This document shows positions 18,544-27,985 of a stretch of 64,000 nt of DNA, piece by piece (the stretch's first letter is position 1; each line of letters opens with the position of its first letter). The notes under the pieces were generated by a model, which saw nothing but the letters and a program-made list of their open reading frames with translations, was not told the DNA's origin and made no database searches. The stretch is from JAWLFI01 sp964627995 (GTDB taxonomy: Bacteria > Bacteroidota > Bacteroidia > Chitinophagales > Saprospiraceae). Position numbers and translations under genes: made by a program. Location: NCBI GenBank assembly GCA_964627995.1, contig CAZVLN010000001.1, forward strand, positions 124,001 to 188,000, in the 5' to 3' direction.

Positions 18544-18791
18544 TTTATCATAAAAATCTAATCCTGACTCAAATAAACGTCACACTTAGGCAGAAAAAGG
18601 ACAGTCAATTGCTTTGAGAAACAAAATAGTGGATGAGAAAAATAATCGTGAACAGTTTGGCGAATTGACTTTGTCAAGTGACCTAAATAAACAGTTTGTA
18701 TCTGAAGCGTGCAGACACTAAATAAATACTAATTGAAAAAGCTAATCCTGAATTGAGAGTAACATAGAAGAATCTGAGAAGGATTACTCTT

Positions 18792-19523
18792 CTATTTTCG
18801 ATAACTGGAAAAGTAGCTTTTCCATTTCATTTGAAATACACCCCAAATAGCTTCTTTAACTATTCCCTTATGCATTTTAGAGACTCCTATTTCGCGATCA
18901 ATAAAAATGATGGGGAACTCTTTTATTCTATATCCTAATGACCAAGCCGCAAATTTCATCTCAATCTGAAAGGCGTAACCAATGAAACGAATTTTATTGA
19001 AATCAATGGCTGATAATACTTCACTTTTATAACCGACAAAACCGGCTGTAGGATCTTTGACGTTCATCCAGGTAAGAGCGCGAACGTAAAGAGAGGCACC
19101 GTAAGATAGCATGAGACGTCCTCGAGGCCAATTCTTAACCCCTCCCCCACTGACATATCTGCTGCCTACAACAACATCTGTTTTTCCTGCCGACAGCATT
19201 TCATAAAAATCATCCAAATGTTGGGGTGGATGGCTAAAATCCGCATCCATTTCATAAATATAATCATACCCACGATCTAATCCCCACTGAAATCCTGCAA
19301 TATATGCTGTACCTAATCCCAACTTTCCCTCTCGTTCCAAAAGAAAAACTCGATCTGGATAATCCTTTTGTTGCTCGCGGACTTCATTAGCTGTGCCATC
19401 CGGCGACCCATCATCAACAACCAAAATGTGAAATTTGTACTTGAGCTGCATCACTCGACCTATAATATGTCGAATGTTATCGCGCTCGTTGTAAGTAGGA
19501 ATGATGACTAATCCAGCGTTCAA
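18792..19523 (-). CDS. Polyprenol monophosphomannose synthase (DPM1-like GT2)
   Basis: A 243-residue GT-A glycosyltransferase of family 2. Motifs: VIIPTYNERDNI at 6-17, VVDDGSPDGTANEV near 35, the metal-binding EMDADFSHPP near 91-100, GSRYVSGGGVKNWPRGR near 122, and the DPM1-type DPTAGFVGYKSEVL near 157. There is no C-terminal membrane domain, so it is the soluble catalytic type. It probably transfers mannose (or a similar sugar) from a nucleotide sugar to polyprenyl phosphate for cell-surface glycosylation. It lies downstream of the E1 gene on the same strand with a 128-base gap; co-transcription is uncertain. Confidence 0.88.
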   Translation of the reverse strand: MNAGLVIIPTYNERDNIRHIIGRVMQLKYKFHILVVDDGSPDGTANEVREQQKDYPDRVFLLEREGKLGLGTAYIAGFQWGLDRGYDYIYEMDADFSHPPQHLDDFYEMLSAGKTDVVVGSRYVSGGGVKNWPRGRLMLSYGASLYVRALTWMNVKDPTAGFVGYKSEVLSAIDFNKIRFIGYAFQIEMKFAAWSLGYRIKEFPIIFIDREIGVSKMHKGIVKEAIWGVFQMKWKSYFSSYRK

Positions 19524-19651
19524 AGCCTTGATTTATGTTAACCTATATTTTTCGTATGAACAAAAGTAATCATATTATTCAATCTATCGATCCTTCACTC
19601 TCACAAATCTGTGGTGCAAAAGAAATTTTGCGATCTGAAATAACCACTTCA

Positions 19652-22063
19652 TTAGAAGCGGTATGGATAGTGGGTAGGTCTAAACTCATTCATAATATTA
19701 TATAATCGCTCTACTACATCAGATGCATTGGGTTTTGTGAAATAGTCCCCATCGCTCCCGTAGGGTGGTCTGTGAGCGTGAGCACTAATACACTGAGGAG
19801 CTGCGTCCAAATCAAAATATGCGTCTTGATGATCCAATACTTGTTGCATCATATAAGCGGTCCCACCACCAGGCACATCTTCATCTAAAAATACAACCCG
19901 ATTGGTTTTACTAATAGAAGTTCCAATAATATGCTCTAAATCAAACGGCAGTAAAGTTTGAACATCAATGAGTTCGACCTCTACCCCTAAATCAGATAAC
20001 CGATCACATGCATCTTCCGCAATTCTTACACACGACCCATACGTAACTAAGGTTATATGCTGGCCCTCTCGAAGAACTTCTGGCTGCCCCAGTGGAACGG
20101 TATATTCACCAATATTGTTGGGCTGCTTCTCACGTAACCTGTACCCATTCAGACATTCAATGACTAATGCGGGTTCTTCGCCTTTAAGCAGGGTATTGTA
20201 AATACCTGCGGCCTGCGTCATATTTCGAGGAACGGCAACATGGATTCCTCTCAGAGCGTGTACGATCATTCCTAAGTGAGATCCGGCGTGCCATATGCCC
20301 TCCAAACGATGTCCGCGCGTTCGAATGATAGCAGGTGCTTTCTGCTGTCCTGCTGACCTATATCGCAATGTGGCCAGATCATCTGTAAGTGGAGACATCG
20401 CATACATGAGATAATCGAGATATTGAATTTCAGCTATGGGACGTAACCCTCGCATTGCCATACCTATGGCCTGACCGATGATCGTCCATTCACGAATTCC
20501 GGTATCAAATACACGGTCAACTCCATATTTCTCCTGCAGACCCGCAAAGCCTTGATTCACATCTCCTATTTTCCCAACATCCTCACCAAAAGCATAAACC
20601 GATGGATTATTCTCTAGGACTCCATCGAAAAATGTATTTAAAATTTTATACCCCGGCACACTGGAGGCATCTTCGTCATATTCCACAGGAACAACAGGAA
20701 CATGTATTGCACTGTCATCACCTTCACTATAAAGATGAGTATGATAGGCCGCTTCACCCTGCTCCTGCCGCTCTAAAATAAATGAACTAAGTGAATCTGG
20801 ACAACTTCCTTCCTCTTGAATATAGGCCAACCTAGCTTCTCGCGCAACATCCAAAACCTCTGTAACTACAGGGTTAATTAGTCCATTTAATTCCTTCAAG
20901 TGAGCGGAAACAACGTCTGTATTTGTTCCCGATAGTATGGTACTCAATTCCTCTTTGGCATCCTTTATACCCGATAGATAGGATTCCCAGGCTTGCTTCT
21001 TGCCTGCTTGGGCAGCCTTCTTAGCTTTCTGTGATAATTCTTCAAGTGTGTCTTCCTGAGCAATATCATTTTCCACGATCCAATGCCCCATCTTCCGAAT
21101 ACAGTCGTACTCCACCTCCCATTCTAGCCTTTTCTTATCTTTATACCGCTCATGAGAACCAGATGTCGAATGCCCTTGAGGCTGGGTAACTTCATCGATG
21201 TGAAATAAGGCAGGACGACGCCATGAGCGCACCTGCTCAATTCCGACTTCATACATTTCAATCAATGCCGGATAGTCCCAACCTTTCGCTTCGAAAATTA
21301 ATATTCCGTTCGCGTCTTCTCCTTCTTGAATAGCAAATCCGCTAAGCGCCTTTGAAATGCTTGATTTAGCTGTTTGTAGTGCCTTCGGAACTGATATGCC
21401 ATAACCGTCATCCCATACAGAAATGGCCAGTGGTGCTCGCAACACAGCCGCAGCATTGACGGTCTCAAAAAACACGCCTTCTGATGTGCTCGCATCGCCA
21501 ATCGTACAGAAGCAAACCTCCGCTCCCTCACGGCTAAATTTGCTGTCCTTTAGTGCTGCATTGGAACGATACTTTTCAGAGGCAAAAGCTAATCCGAGCG
21601 CCCGAGCCATCTGACCGGCTGTAGGGCTTATATCTGCAGAGATATTGAATTGATCGACATGATTCAACCAAGAACCATCCTCAGCAATGTACGGCGTGGC
21701 AAAATGCGCATTCATCTGCCTACCGTGAGAAAATGGATCTCTTTCAACATCAGCATACAACTGAGCAAAGAATTGCTCCACAGTAAGTAGTCCAAGCGCA
21801 AACATGAAAGTCTGGTCTCTATAATATCCCGCTCGATGATCACCCCGCTGAAATGCTCTAGCCATAGCAACTTGTGCCACTTCCTTTCCATCACCTAAAA
21901 TACCAAATTTTGCTTTTCCAGTTAACACCTCTTTCCGACCTAACAAACTTACTTCGCGGCTCAGACAAGAGATGTAGTAATCCTTTAAAACCTCATTGAT
22001 ATAACCTTGATTTTCAGACTGTTCATTGACCAGAACGTCCTGTATATCATCCAAAACTTCCAT
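19652..22063 (-). CDS. Fused E1 alpha/beta component of a 2-oxoacid dehydrogenase
   Basis: About 803 residues from the ATG at 22063 (MEVLDDIQDVLVNEQ); an upstream ATG at 22120 adds 19 residues without family character. The N-terminal half is an E1 alpha subunit with the thiamine-diphosphate region GDASTSEGVFFETVNAA followed by WDDGYGISVP. The C-terminal half is an E1 beta subunit (YAFGEDVGKIGDVNQGF..., AEIQYLDYL, TYGSCV, VDVQTLLPFD-like). Such fusions are common in Bacteroidota and serve pyruvate or branched-chain 2-oxoacid oxidation with separately encoded E2 and E3. The substrate cannot be fixed from the sequence alone. Confidence 0.93.
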   Translation of the reverse strand: MEVLDDIQDVLVNEQSENQGYINEVLKDYYISCLSREVSLLGRKEVLTGKAKFGILGDGKEVAQVAMARAFQRGDHRAGYYRDQTFMFALGLLTVEQFFAQLYADVERDPFSHGRQMNAHFATPYIAEDGSWLNHVDQFNISADISPTAGQMARALGLAFASEKYRSNAALKDSKFSREGAEVCFCTIGDASTSEGVFFETVNAAAVLRAPLAISVWDDGYGISVPKALQTAKSSISKALSGFAIQEGEDANGILIFEAKGWDYPALIEMYEVGIEQVRSWRRPALFHIDEVTQPQGHSTSGSHERYKDKKRLEWEVEYDCIRKMGHWIVENDIAQEDTLEELSQKAKKAAQAGKKQAWESYLSGIKDAKEELSTILSGTNTDVVSAHLKELNGLINPVVTEVLDVAREARLAYIQEEGSCPDSLSSFILERQEQGEAAYHTHLYSEGDDSAIHVPVVPVEYDEDASSVPGYKILNTFFDGVLENNPSVYAFGEDVGKIGDVNQGFAGLQEKYGVDRVFDTGIREWTIIGQAIGMAMRGLRPIAEIQYLDYLMYAMSPLTDDLATLRYRSAGQQKAPAIIRTRGHRLEGIWHAGSHLGMIVHALRGIHVAVPRNMTQAAGIYNTLLKGEEPALVIECLNGYRLREKQPNNIGEYTVPLGQPEVLREGQHITLVTYGSCVRIAEDACDRLSDLGVEVELIDVQTLLPFDLEHIIGTSISKTNRVVFLDEDVPGGGTAYMMQQVLDHQDAYFDLDAAPQCISAHAHRPPYGSDGDYFTKPNASDVVERLYNIMNEFRPTHYPYRF

Positions 22064-22244
22064 ATTTGAATCTTTTTTCTTGAATCTTGTGAGGATGAAT
22101 AGGCCACTTGCCCAGTGCATCCCCTACGACCTGCAATTGTATAATAAAGTACGTAATAAATAGATGCATAAAAGTACAAAAAATACTCAAATTTGATAAC
22201 CTTTGACCAAAATCCACTTTACTCCCCACTAGAACTTTTTAGTT

Positions 22245-22409
22245 TTTAGGGCGCGCCGCCCGGCTGCATTAAAGCATAAAAAGAACAATTTAATCGAAAT
22301 TCAATGGGGTACTCAAATCACTTGCAGCCGGCCGTCGGGCTATGCAGGGCTGACGGTCCCCAAAAGTTTGGGGACCCCGCCGCTGGCGGGCCCTTTCTAT
22401 CCCTCGCGC
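22245..22409 (+). repeat. GC-rich structured intergenic element B
   Basis: It begins TTAGGGCGCGCC; CCGGCTGCA (about 22259) pairs with TGCAGCCGG (about 22323) across a 55-base AT-rich loop. Then GTCGGGCTATGC, a perfect 10-bp hairpin at 22355-22376 (GGTCCCCAAA/TTTGGGGACC), and the closing CTTTCTATCCCTCGCGC. The box order is the same as in elements A, E and F, but here the first hairpin has a long loop. Confidence 0.6.
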
Positions 22410-22519
22410 AATATTATTAAAGAGAATTTAACTCATGACCAAATAGTCTAACTGACTGGATATTCAAGCTTTATCATATTATTAACAACTGATTAACAAG
22501 AATTGAAATATGTTCGACC

Positions 22520-22527
22520 TATATTTG
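22520..22527 (+). promoter_or_regulatory. -7 box (TATATTTG) of the DUF1573 gene
   Basis: Exact TAnnTTTG match 22 bases before the ATG at 22550. A TTG at 22503-22505 is a possible -33 element, but at 14 bases the spacing is shorter than usual. Confidence 0.6.
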
Positions 22528-22549
22528 TATAAACAAAATAAGAAATCTC

Positions 22550-22981
22550 ATGAAAAACGTAATTTTAAGTGTGGCTGCAGTTTTTCTGTTTGGCTTTGGT
22601 TTAATGGCTCAAGGAACAGAAACAGGTCCCAAAATGGAATTCGAATCTACTGTTGTAGATTACGGAACAATCGCAAAAAATTCAGATCCGATCCGTATTG
22701 CTAAATTCACAAACACGGGTACGGAACCTCTTATCATTAAGAACGCTAAAGGAAGTTGCGGTTGTACAGTGCCTGCTTGGAGCAAAGAACCTATCATGCC
22801 CGGTGAAAGCTCGGAAATTGAGGTGCGATACACAACGAATCGCGTAGGAACAATAAACAAGACCGTAAGAATTACCACGAACGAAAATGGACAACCTCAC
22901 GTTCTTCGAGTAAAAGGTAAAGTGCTAAACGAAGAAGCACCTGCAGAACCTAAAAAAGAGAAAAACCCAATGCAGGGTTAA
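22550..22981 (+). CDS. Secreted DUF1573 protein
   Basis: 143 residues with a signal peptide (KNVILSVAAVFLFGFGLMAQG, cleavage near 21). A DUF1573 immunoglobulin-like fold follows: DYGTIAKNSDPI...FTNTGTEPLIIKNAKGSCGCTVPAW...VRYTTNRVG. The SCGCT motif is the family hallmark. A charged, proline-containing tail (EEAPAEPKKEKNPMQG) ends the protein. The family is abundant in Bacteroidota and exported, but has no established function. It is monocistronic: its own promoter precedes it and a strong terminator follows. Confidence 0.9.
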   Translation: MKNVILSVAAVFLFGFGLMAQGTETGPKMEFESTVVDYGTIAKNSDPIRIAKFTNTGTEPLIIKNAKGSCGCTVPAWSKEPIMPGESSEIEVRYTTNRVGTINKTVRITTNENGQPHVLRVKGKVLNEEAPAEPKKEKNPMQG

Positions 22982-23003
22982 TAAAATCTCTAAGAATTAG
23001 ATA

Positions 23004-23038
23004 AAAAAGGCCTCAAAGTAAACTTTGGGGCTTTTTTT
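23004..23038 (+). terminator. Terminator after the DUF1573 gene
   Basis: A 9-bp stem GCCTCAAAG/CTTTGGGGC (one G-U pair) with a TAAA loop and seven T residues. Confidence 0.88.
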
Positions 23039-23069
23039 ATTTTTATATAGATACAATTAATTTAATCCT

Positions 23070-23840
23070 ATGCTTGTACTACTCTCTCCCGCAAAAACAA
23101 TGAATTTTGAACGGCCCAACCGAGCGGCCGGCTCACAACCAATGTTCGAATCTGATGCTCAGGAATTAGCCACTGTCCTAAAATCCAAAAGCAGTCAAGA
23201 CCTTCAAAATTTAATGGACATCAGCCAAAACCTAGGTGATCTTAACTATGAAAGGTACCAGGAAATGAAGTTCAAGCCCCAGCCGGATGATGCAAGAGCA
23301 GCTTTAGATGTATTTGAAGGTGATGTCTACAAGGGTATCGATTCACAGACTATGGAGGAAGAACACTGGCAGTATGCCCAACACCATATCCGGATCCTCT
23401 CTGGCTTATATGGGTATTTACGCCCCCTGGACTATATCCAACCTTATCGCTTAGAAATGGGCACAAAGTTGAAAATTGATGAAAACACTAAAAATTTATA
23501 TGACTTTTGGCAGCCTAAACTTGTGGATCTATTAAAAAATGATCTGGAAGATCAAGACCATAATATCATTGTTAATCTGGCATCTAATGAATATTTTAAG
23601 GCTGTACCCATCAAAAACTTAGATACCAATGTATTGGAGATTAAGTTTAAAGAATGGAGAGATGGAAAGCTAAAATTCATCACATTTTATGCGAAAAAAG
23701 CTCGAGGGCTTATGGCCCGCTATATGATGGATCACGCTATTACCCAGCCGGAAGAACTAAAAAACTTTGATGTTGAGGGCTATCAATTTGAGAGTGAGCT
23801 GTCCAGCGAATGGGAATGGGTTTTTACTCGTGAAAGCTGA
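23070..23840 (+). CDS. yaaA: Peroxide stress protein YaaA (UPF0246)
   Basis: 256 residues, the normal length. The N-terminus MLVLLSPAKTMNFE is the family signature, and later GLYGYLRPLDYIQPYRLEMG and NLASNEYFKAV are conserved. In E. coli YaaA lowers intracellular free iron and limits Fenton damage during peroxide stress, and it binds DNA with a distinct fold. Preceded by a terminator and followed after 20 bases by the acylase gene, which has its own promoter box. Confidence 0.95.
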   Translation: MLVLLSPAKTMNFERPNRAAGSQPMFESDAQELATVLKSKSSQDLQNLMDISQNLGDLNYERYQEMKFKPQPDDARAALDVFEGDVYKGIDSQTMEEEHWQYAQHHIRILSGLYGYLRPLDYIQPYRLEMGTKLKIDENTKNLYDFWQPKLVDLLKNDLEDQDHNIIVNLASNEYFKAVPIKNLDTNVLEIKFKEWRDGKLKFITFYAKKARGLMARYMMDHAITQPEELKNFDVEGYQFESELSSEWEWVFTRES

Positions 23841-23847
23841 TTTTTGC

Positions 23848-23855
23848 TATCTTTG
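23848..23855 (+). promoter_or_regulatory. -7 box (TATCTTTG) five bases before the acylase ATG
   Basis: Exact TAnnTTTG match. Only five bases separate it from the ATG at 23861, so transcription would start within a few bases of the start codon and give a leaderless or nearly leaderless mRNA. The same N5 spacing is seen for the SPOR gene and lepA. Confidence 0.6.
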
Positions 23856-23860
23856 ATTGT

Positions 23861-26215
23861 ATGAAATATGTGTATACAATCATAAGCCTTTTATGCCTGG
23901 GAGCCTTTCTTTATTATGGGCACGTCAGCCCGATAGGTAAATTGCCACCGGCAGTTGATTTCATGAATCCCTATACGGGTTGGTGGCAACAGGCAGAAAG
24001 ACCAAGGTTGGCCAGGCGCTTTTTTACAGGCCCTGTCGATAAAGATATCCAGATCATTTTTGATGACAATTTGATTCCTCATATCTATGCCGATAATTAC
24101 AAAGATGCAGTATATGCACAAGGGATTTTGCACGCGCATTTTAGGCTTTGGCAAATGGATATCACAAATCGAGCTACGACAGGAAGGCTATCCGAAGTGG
24201 TTGGCAAACGCGCTATTGAAGCAGATGAAGAAAAAAGAAGAATAGGACTTAAATCTTTAGGTGATCATCTAATTCATCAAGCGATTCAAGATCCGGAAAT
24301 TCGCGAATTATTAGCCACGTATGCCGAAGGAGTAAATCACCTGGTCAAACAATTGTCACCTAGCGCTTACCCCTTGGAATACAAATTACTTCGATACAAA
24401 CCAGAACCCTGGACGCTGGCTCATTCTGGCGCTGTGGCTGCTAGCCTGGTTCACAATTTATGCTTTAGAAATGAAGATTTGGAAAATACAGGAATCGTTC
24501 AAAACTATGGCGAAGCTTTTTTTGAAAAATACTATCCAGAATGGAATCCGCGACAAAAACCAATTATTCAAAAACGGTACTCCAATCAATCCTTCAGCCT
24601 CTCTCCTTCTAAGACAATTTCGAATAAAACCTCTTCAAGGTGGTCACAACCGGATCCATCTAATGGCAGTAACAATTGGGCTGTTCACCGCTCTAAGACA
24701 AAAAACCAAAACAACCTATTAGCTAATGATCCACACTTGGGCTTGTCTCTTCCTTCCCTATGGTATGAAGTCCATATACATCTTCCGGAAAGACAAATTT
24801 ATGGCGTTAGTTTTCCAGGCATACCCGGCATAGTGTTGGGCTTTAATGACAAGATTGCATGGGGCTCCACTAATGTGTCTCACGATGTGGCTGACTGGTT
24901 AAAACCTGTATGGAAAGATTCCTCCTCCTGGACATATTTATATGAGGGTGAGTGGCTGGAAGCTGAAATGGAAAAGGAAGTCATTTACGTTCGAGATCAG
25001 GACTCTATAAATATAAATATACCTCAAACAAAACTCGGCCGAGTGCCGTATCCCGAGAAAGACCACGATTTGAGTAGAATGGCTTTTTATTGGGGGCCTC
25101 TGCAAACTACTGGTGCAAATTTATTCAAGACCTTCATCGGCTTTAATCGGGCAGCAAATTACTCTGCATTCAAGTCGGCGCTACACTACTATACATTCCC
25201 CGCTCAGAATTTCGTTTTCGCTGATAAAAAAGATACTGTCGCATTGCATGTCCAGGGTCATTTGCCCCTGCGAAGCCAGGGATTGGGAACATTGGTTCAG
25301 GATAGCGTTAGCAATTCTGTTTTCAAATCAAAAGTTCCTCAGGATGAACTCCCGTATGAAGTGAATCCAGATAGAGCTTTTGTAAGCTCTGCCAATCAAC
25401 ACTCAACTTACCCTCAATATCCCTACGCGTACCGAGGATTTTTTGATGGTTTTCGTGGCCGAACACTGGACTCCTTACTCCGCTCAAAGTCGACTTTGAG
25501 CTTTGAGGATATGAAGCAAATACAGATGAGTACGTTTTCGCTAGAGGCTAAAGAGGCATTACCTATACTTTTAGAAAAACTAGACTCCTCATCCATCAAG
25601 CATTCGGAATATATTAATAAACTAAGAGCCTGGGACTATACCTATCAAACGAAGAATGAAGCTGCCACACTTTTTTCTATCTGGTGGCAGGCTGTTCAGG
25701 ATAGCATTTATTCATCCTTGAATGTTGAGAAAACACCCAACAGCTGGCATCTTATCCAAATAATGGACAATCAACCTGAGGATACGCTTTTCTTTATGAA
25801 TAAGGACAGCATAAAAAGGGGACTCTCGAATATAATTACACGATCTTTTACAGAAGCCATTCAGAAATTTGAAGAAAAGTCTAAAAAAGAATGGTATGCC
25901 CACAAGGGAACCACTATTCCACACTTAGGTAAAATAGAGGCCTTTTCAACGTCTTTATTACACAATGGTGGTACCCGACACGCACTAAATTCTATGAAAA
26001 AAAATCACGGCCCATCATGGCGTATGATTGTTGAAATGGGAGATACAATAAAAGCTGTAGGCGTTTATCCGGGTGGGCAATCCGGAAATCCCGGATCTCA
26101 CTTTTATGATAATTTTGTAGAGGATTGGACCAACGGCAACTACCATTCACTTGATATGGTGGAATTCGATGACTGGAATGAACGGGTTGTAAAGTGGGAA
26201 ATAAAGTCGAAATAA
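23861..26215 (+). CDS. Penicillin acylase-family Ntn hydrolase
   Basis: A 784-residue precursor of the penicillin amidase family. The N-terminus carries a hydrophobic export segment (4-20). The A-chain-like part is followed by the autocatalytic cleavage site: in NGSNNWAV the serine at 270 should become the N-terminal nucleophile after cleavage at Gly269-Ser270. Downstream are NDPHLGLSLPSLWYE, the oxyanion-region GFNDKIAWGSTNV, and near the end VYPGGQSGNPGSHFYDN. Family members hydrolyse amides such as beta-lactam side chains or acyl-homoserine lactones in the periplasm; the physiological substrate here is unknown. It starts a tight plus-strand gene string to 28921. Confidence 0.93.
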   Translation: MKYVYTIISLLCLGAFLYYGHVSPIGKLPPAVDFMNPYTGWWQQAERPRLARRFFTGPVDKDIQIIFDDNLIPHIYADNYKDAVYAQGILHAHFRLWQMDITNRATTGRLSEVVGKRAIEADEEKRRIGLKSLGDHLIHQAIQDPEIRELLATYAEGVNHLVKQLSPSAYPLEYKLLRYKPEPWTLAHSGAVAASLVHNLCFRNEDLENTGIVQNYGEAFFEKYYPEWNPRQKPIIQKRYSNQSFSLSPSKTISNKTSSRWSQPDPSNGSNNWAVHRSKTKNQNNLLANDPHLGLSLPSLWYEVHIHLPERQIYGVSFPGIPGIVLGFNDKIAWGSTNVSHDVADWLKPVWKDSSSWTYLYEGEWLEAEMEKEVIYVRDQDSININIPQTKLGRVPYPEKDHDLSRMAFYWGPLQTTGANLFKTFIGFNRAANYSAFKSALHYYTFPAQNFVFADKKDTVALHVQGHLPLRSQGLGTLVQDSVSNSVFKSKVPQDELPYEVNPDRAFVSSANQHSTYPQYPYAYRGFFDGFRGRTLDSLLRSKSTLSFEDMKQIQMSTFSLEAKEALPILLEKLDSSSIKHSEYINKLRAWDYTYQTKNEAATLFSIWWQAVQDSIYSSLNVEKTPNSWHLIQIMDNQPEDTLFFMNKDSIKRGLSNIITRSFTEAIQKFEEKSKKEWYAHKGTTIPHLGKIEAFSTSLLHNGGTRHALNSMKKNHGPSWRMIVEMGDTIKAVGVYPGGQSGNPGSHFYDNFVEDWTNGNYHSLDMVEFDDWNERVVKWEIKSK

Positions 26216-26216
26216 T

Positions 26217-26564
26217 ATGAGAAACATTCTACATTTAGTCGCACTTGTTATTTTAGTGCATTTGGTCAATTTCATGCTAGATCCACGATGGTGCTGGGCT
26301 ATTTTAATTCTTTATGGATTCATTATTCGACAAAGCAGGTGGCAAGGGTTTTTTCTACCTTTTTTCGCTGTATTCCTGAGCTGGGCTTCTTACAGCTTAT
26401 ACCTGGATTTTAGCAATCAACATCTGCTAGCAGAAAAGATGGGCGTTCTTTTAAACGACCTCCCCTCCTCTTCCCTCCCCTGGATTAGTGCCGTTTTGGG
26501 GGGAGTCGGCGGTGGCCTCTGCGGTTGGGTAGGGACTAATTTTCAAAAATTACTATCACTATAA
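26217..26564 (+). CDS. Small membrane protein of unknown function
   Basis: 115 residues with four predicted membrane segments (about 5-20, 25-42, 46-65, 88-106) and a glycine-rich last helix (VLGGVGGGLCGWVG). I do not recognise the family. Its ATG is one base after the acylase stop, so it is very likely co-translated with it. Confidence 0.65.
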   Translation: MRNILHLVALVILVHLVNFMLDPRWCWAILILYGFIIRQSRWQGFFLPFFAVFLSWASYSLYLDFSNQHLLAEKMGVLLNDLPSSSLPWISAVLGGVGGGLCGWVGTNFQKLLSL

Positions 26565-26578
26565 TTAATGATGTATTC

Positions 26579-26920
26579 ATGAGTGAGGATATCTACGAGG
26601 AAGCAAAAAGAAGGGTCAAAAAGAAAAAAGACTTCCACTCTGATTTAACGAACTATTTGGTTTGGTCTGCAATCTTATTATTTATCAACCTATTTGTAAC
26701 CAGGGGATATTTCTGGAGTTTTTGGGTAATCGGTTTCTGGGGTTTATCCATGCTGAGAAAAGCATTTTCTGTGTATGGAACGCCTTTCTCGTCCGAGGAC
26801 TGGGAACAAAAAGAAATCGAAAAGGAAATGAACCGACTTAAAAAGAATGACTTCCCAAAAAAGAAAGAACACGATAAAGAAGAAGTGGATAAAAAGTGGA
26901 ATGATGATGAATTGGTATAG
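26579..26920 (+). CDS. 2TM-domain protein
   Basis: 113 residues. The N-terminus IYEEAKRRVKKKKDFHSDL followed by two membrane helices (about 23-40 and 45-62) and LRKAFSVYG matches the 2TM domain family, known from Bacteroidota sensor kinases and stand-alone proteins. The remaining tail is highly charged (DWEQKEIEKEMNRLKK...). Function unknown. It overlaps the next gene's start. Confidence 0.8.
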   Translation: MSEDIYEEAKRRVKKKKDFHSDLTNYLVWSAILLFINLFVTRGYFWSFWVIGFWGLSMLRKAFSVYGTPFSSEDWEQKEIEKEMNRLKKNDFPKKKEHDKEEVDKKWNDDELV

Positions 26921-27968
26921 TAAAACTCCCGGTTTCAAGTCCTGTAGACTTATTGCAATAACTTTCTGGCTATTTGTAGGATTTAATCTAGTTGAAGCTA
27001 TATCTCAGAAGGTCCAGGTAGATATCATGTCAGCTGAAGAGACAGAGTATTACTCTACGCGAGATTCAGTAGATCATTTCTTTGATCGCGTTCAGCCTCT
27101 AGAAGTAAGCATTCAATTACAGGACAGTTCAATTGCACATTTGACACAGCCCCAGGCTGCTAATCAGCTGCAAGCGGCTATGTTACATCAAGGGGTTGAG
27201 GCTAAGGCTAACGAAAAACTACTATCGACCATAGAGTCAAGCATGAACGAGGCACTACGTCTTTCCCAACCTCTATTGAAAATGTACCCTCTTCCGGATA
27301 CTATACGAGTGGGTATTATTCAGGGTGATCTTTATGGGCCCTCTGTATTCTATACTCGAGAAAACGGTATCTATGTTCCTGAACCAATGGCGAAAGCTGG
27401 GAATGAACAAATGCTGACCGATGTTTTGATCCATGAAATATTTCACATCCAAAGCCGAAACTATCCCGAATTGCAAGAAAAGCTATATGCCCACCTGGGA
27501 TTTAAAAAACTAGATCTCCCCATAATTTATCCCGATGGCTTTATTCCTCAAACTCTCCTCAACCCTGATGGAACAGACTGGGACTATTACATCCCACTTT
27601 CCATTGATGACAAAAAAGTCCTTGCCTTTCCCCTTATCGTGAGTAAAAAATCTCATTTCGATCCGGATGAACCTAACTTCTTCAGCTATCTGAAATTCCA
27701 ATTGTTTCCTTTACAAAAACAAAAAGGAGGGTATAAATTAAGCTATGAGGGTGACTTTGATGGATTGGATAGTAAATGGATGACACCCTTTTTTGAGCGT
27801 ATTACTAAAAACACCAATTATATTATACATCCCGATGAGTTGATGGCAGACAATTTTGTATTACTCACAAAATGGATAGAAAGTAATAAGGCACCTGACA
27901 AATTATCTGAACCTGGCAAACAACTCTTGCGCAAGCTTGCTGGCGAATACCAAGTCAACTTACCCTAA
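26901..27968 (+). CDS. Putative exported zincin metallopeptidase (HExxH)
   Basis: About 355 residues if begun at the triple ATG at 26901-26909, which overlaps the end of the 2TM gene; a longer frame from 26847 is open but would be translated inside that gene. A hydrophobic export segment lies at about 16-33. The zinc motif HEIFH is at 178-182 with RNYPELQEKLYAHLGF following; the third ligand may be the downstream glutamate/histidine region. No named family is obvious to me. The motif supports a metallopeptidase fold but not a substrate. It is the fourth gene of the acylase string. Confidence 0.65.
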   Translation: MMMNWYSKTPGFKSCRLIAITFWLFVGFNLVEAISQKVQVDIMSAEETEYYSTRDSVDHFFDRVQPLEVSIQLQDSSIAHLTQPQAANQLQAAMLHQGVEAKANEKLLSTIESSMNEALRLSQPLLKMYPLPDTIRVGIIQGDLYGPSVFYTRENGIYVPEPMAKAGNEQMLTDVLIHEIFHIQSRNYPELQEKLYAHLGFKKLDLPIIYPDGFIPQTLLNPDGTDWDYYIPLSIDDKKVLAFPLIVSKKSHFDPDEPNFFSYLKFQLFPLQKQKGGYKLSYEGDFDGLDSKWMTPFFERITKNTNYIIHPDELMADNFVLLTKWIESNKAPDKLSEPGKQLLRKLAGEYQVNLP

Positions 27969-27985
27969 AGGTCTGCAATCATTTT

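Larger units (their letters stand above)
18278..18791. other. Long AT-rich mraZ upstream region
   Basis: 514 bases without a coding frame. Besides the two MraZ-box clusters and the -7 box, it contains a 12-base direct repeat TGTAATCATATT at 18391-18402 and 18413-18424 (22 bases apart, two helical turns). A small hairpin TTGAC/GTCAA near 18665 is also present. Confidence 0.6.
22064..22549. other. Divergent intergenic region with GC-rich element B
   Basis: About 490 bases between the E1 gene (minus) and the DUF1573 gene (plus). It holds GC-rich element B (22245-22409) and the promoter of the DUF1573 gene. Nothing else was recognised. Confidence 0.6.

Noticed and set aside
19556..19705. A 49-codon plus-strand frame between the glycosyltransferase and E1 genes
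   Set aside because: It overlaps the end of the E1 gene, has no promoter box or recognisable feature and is within chance length.
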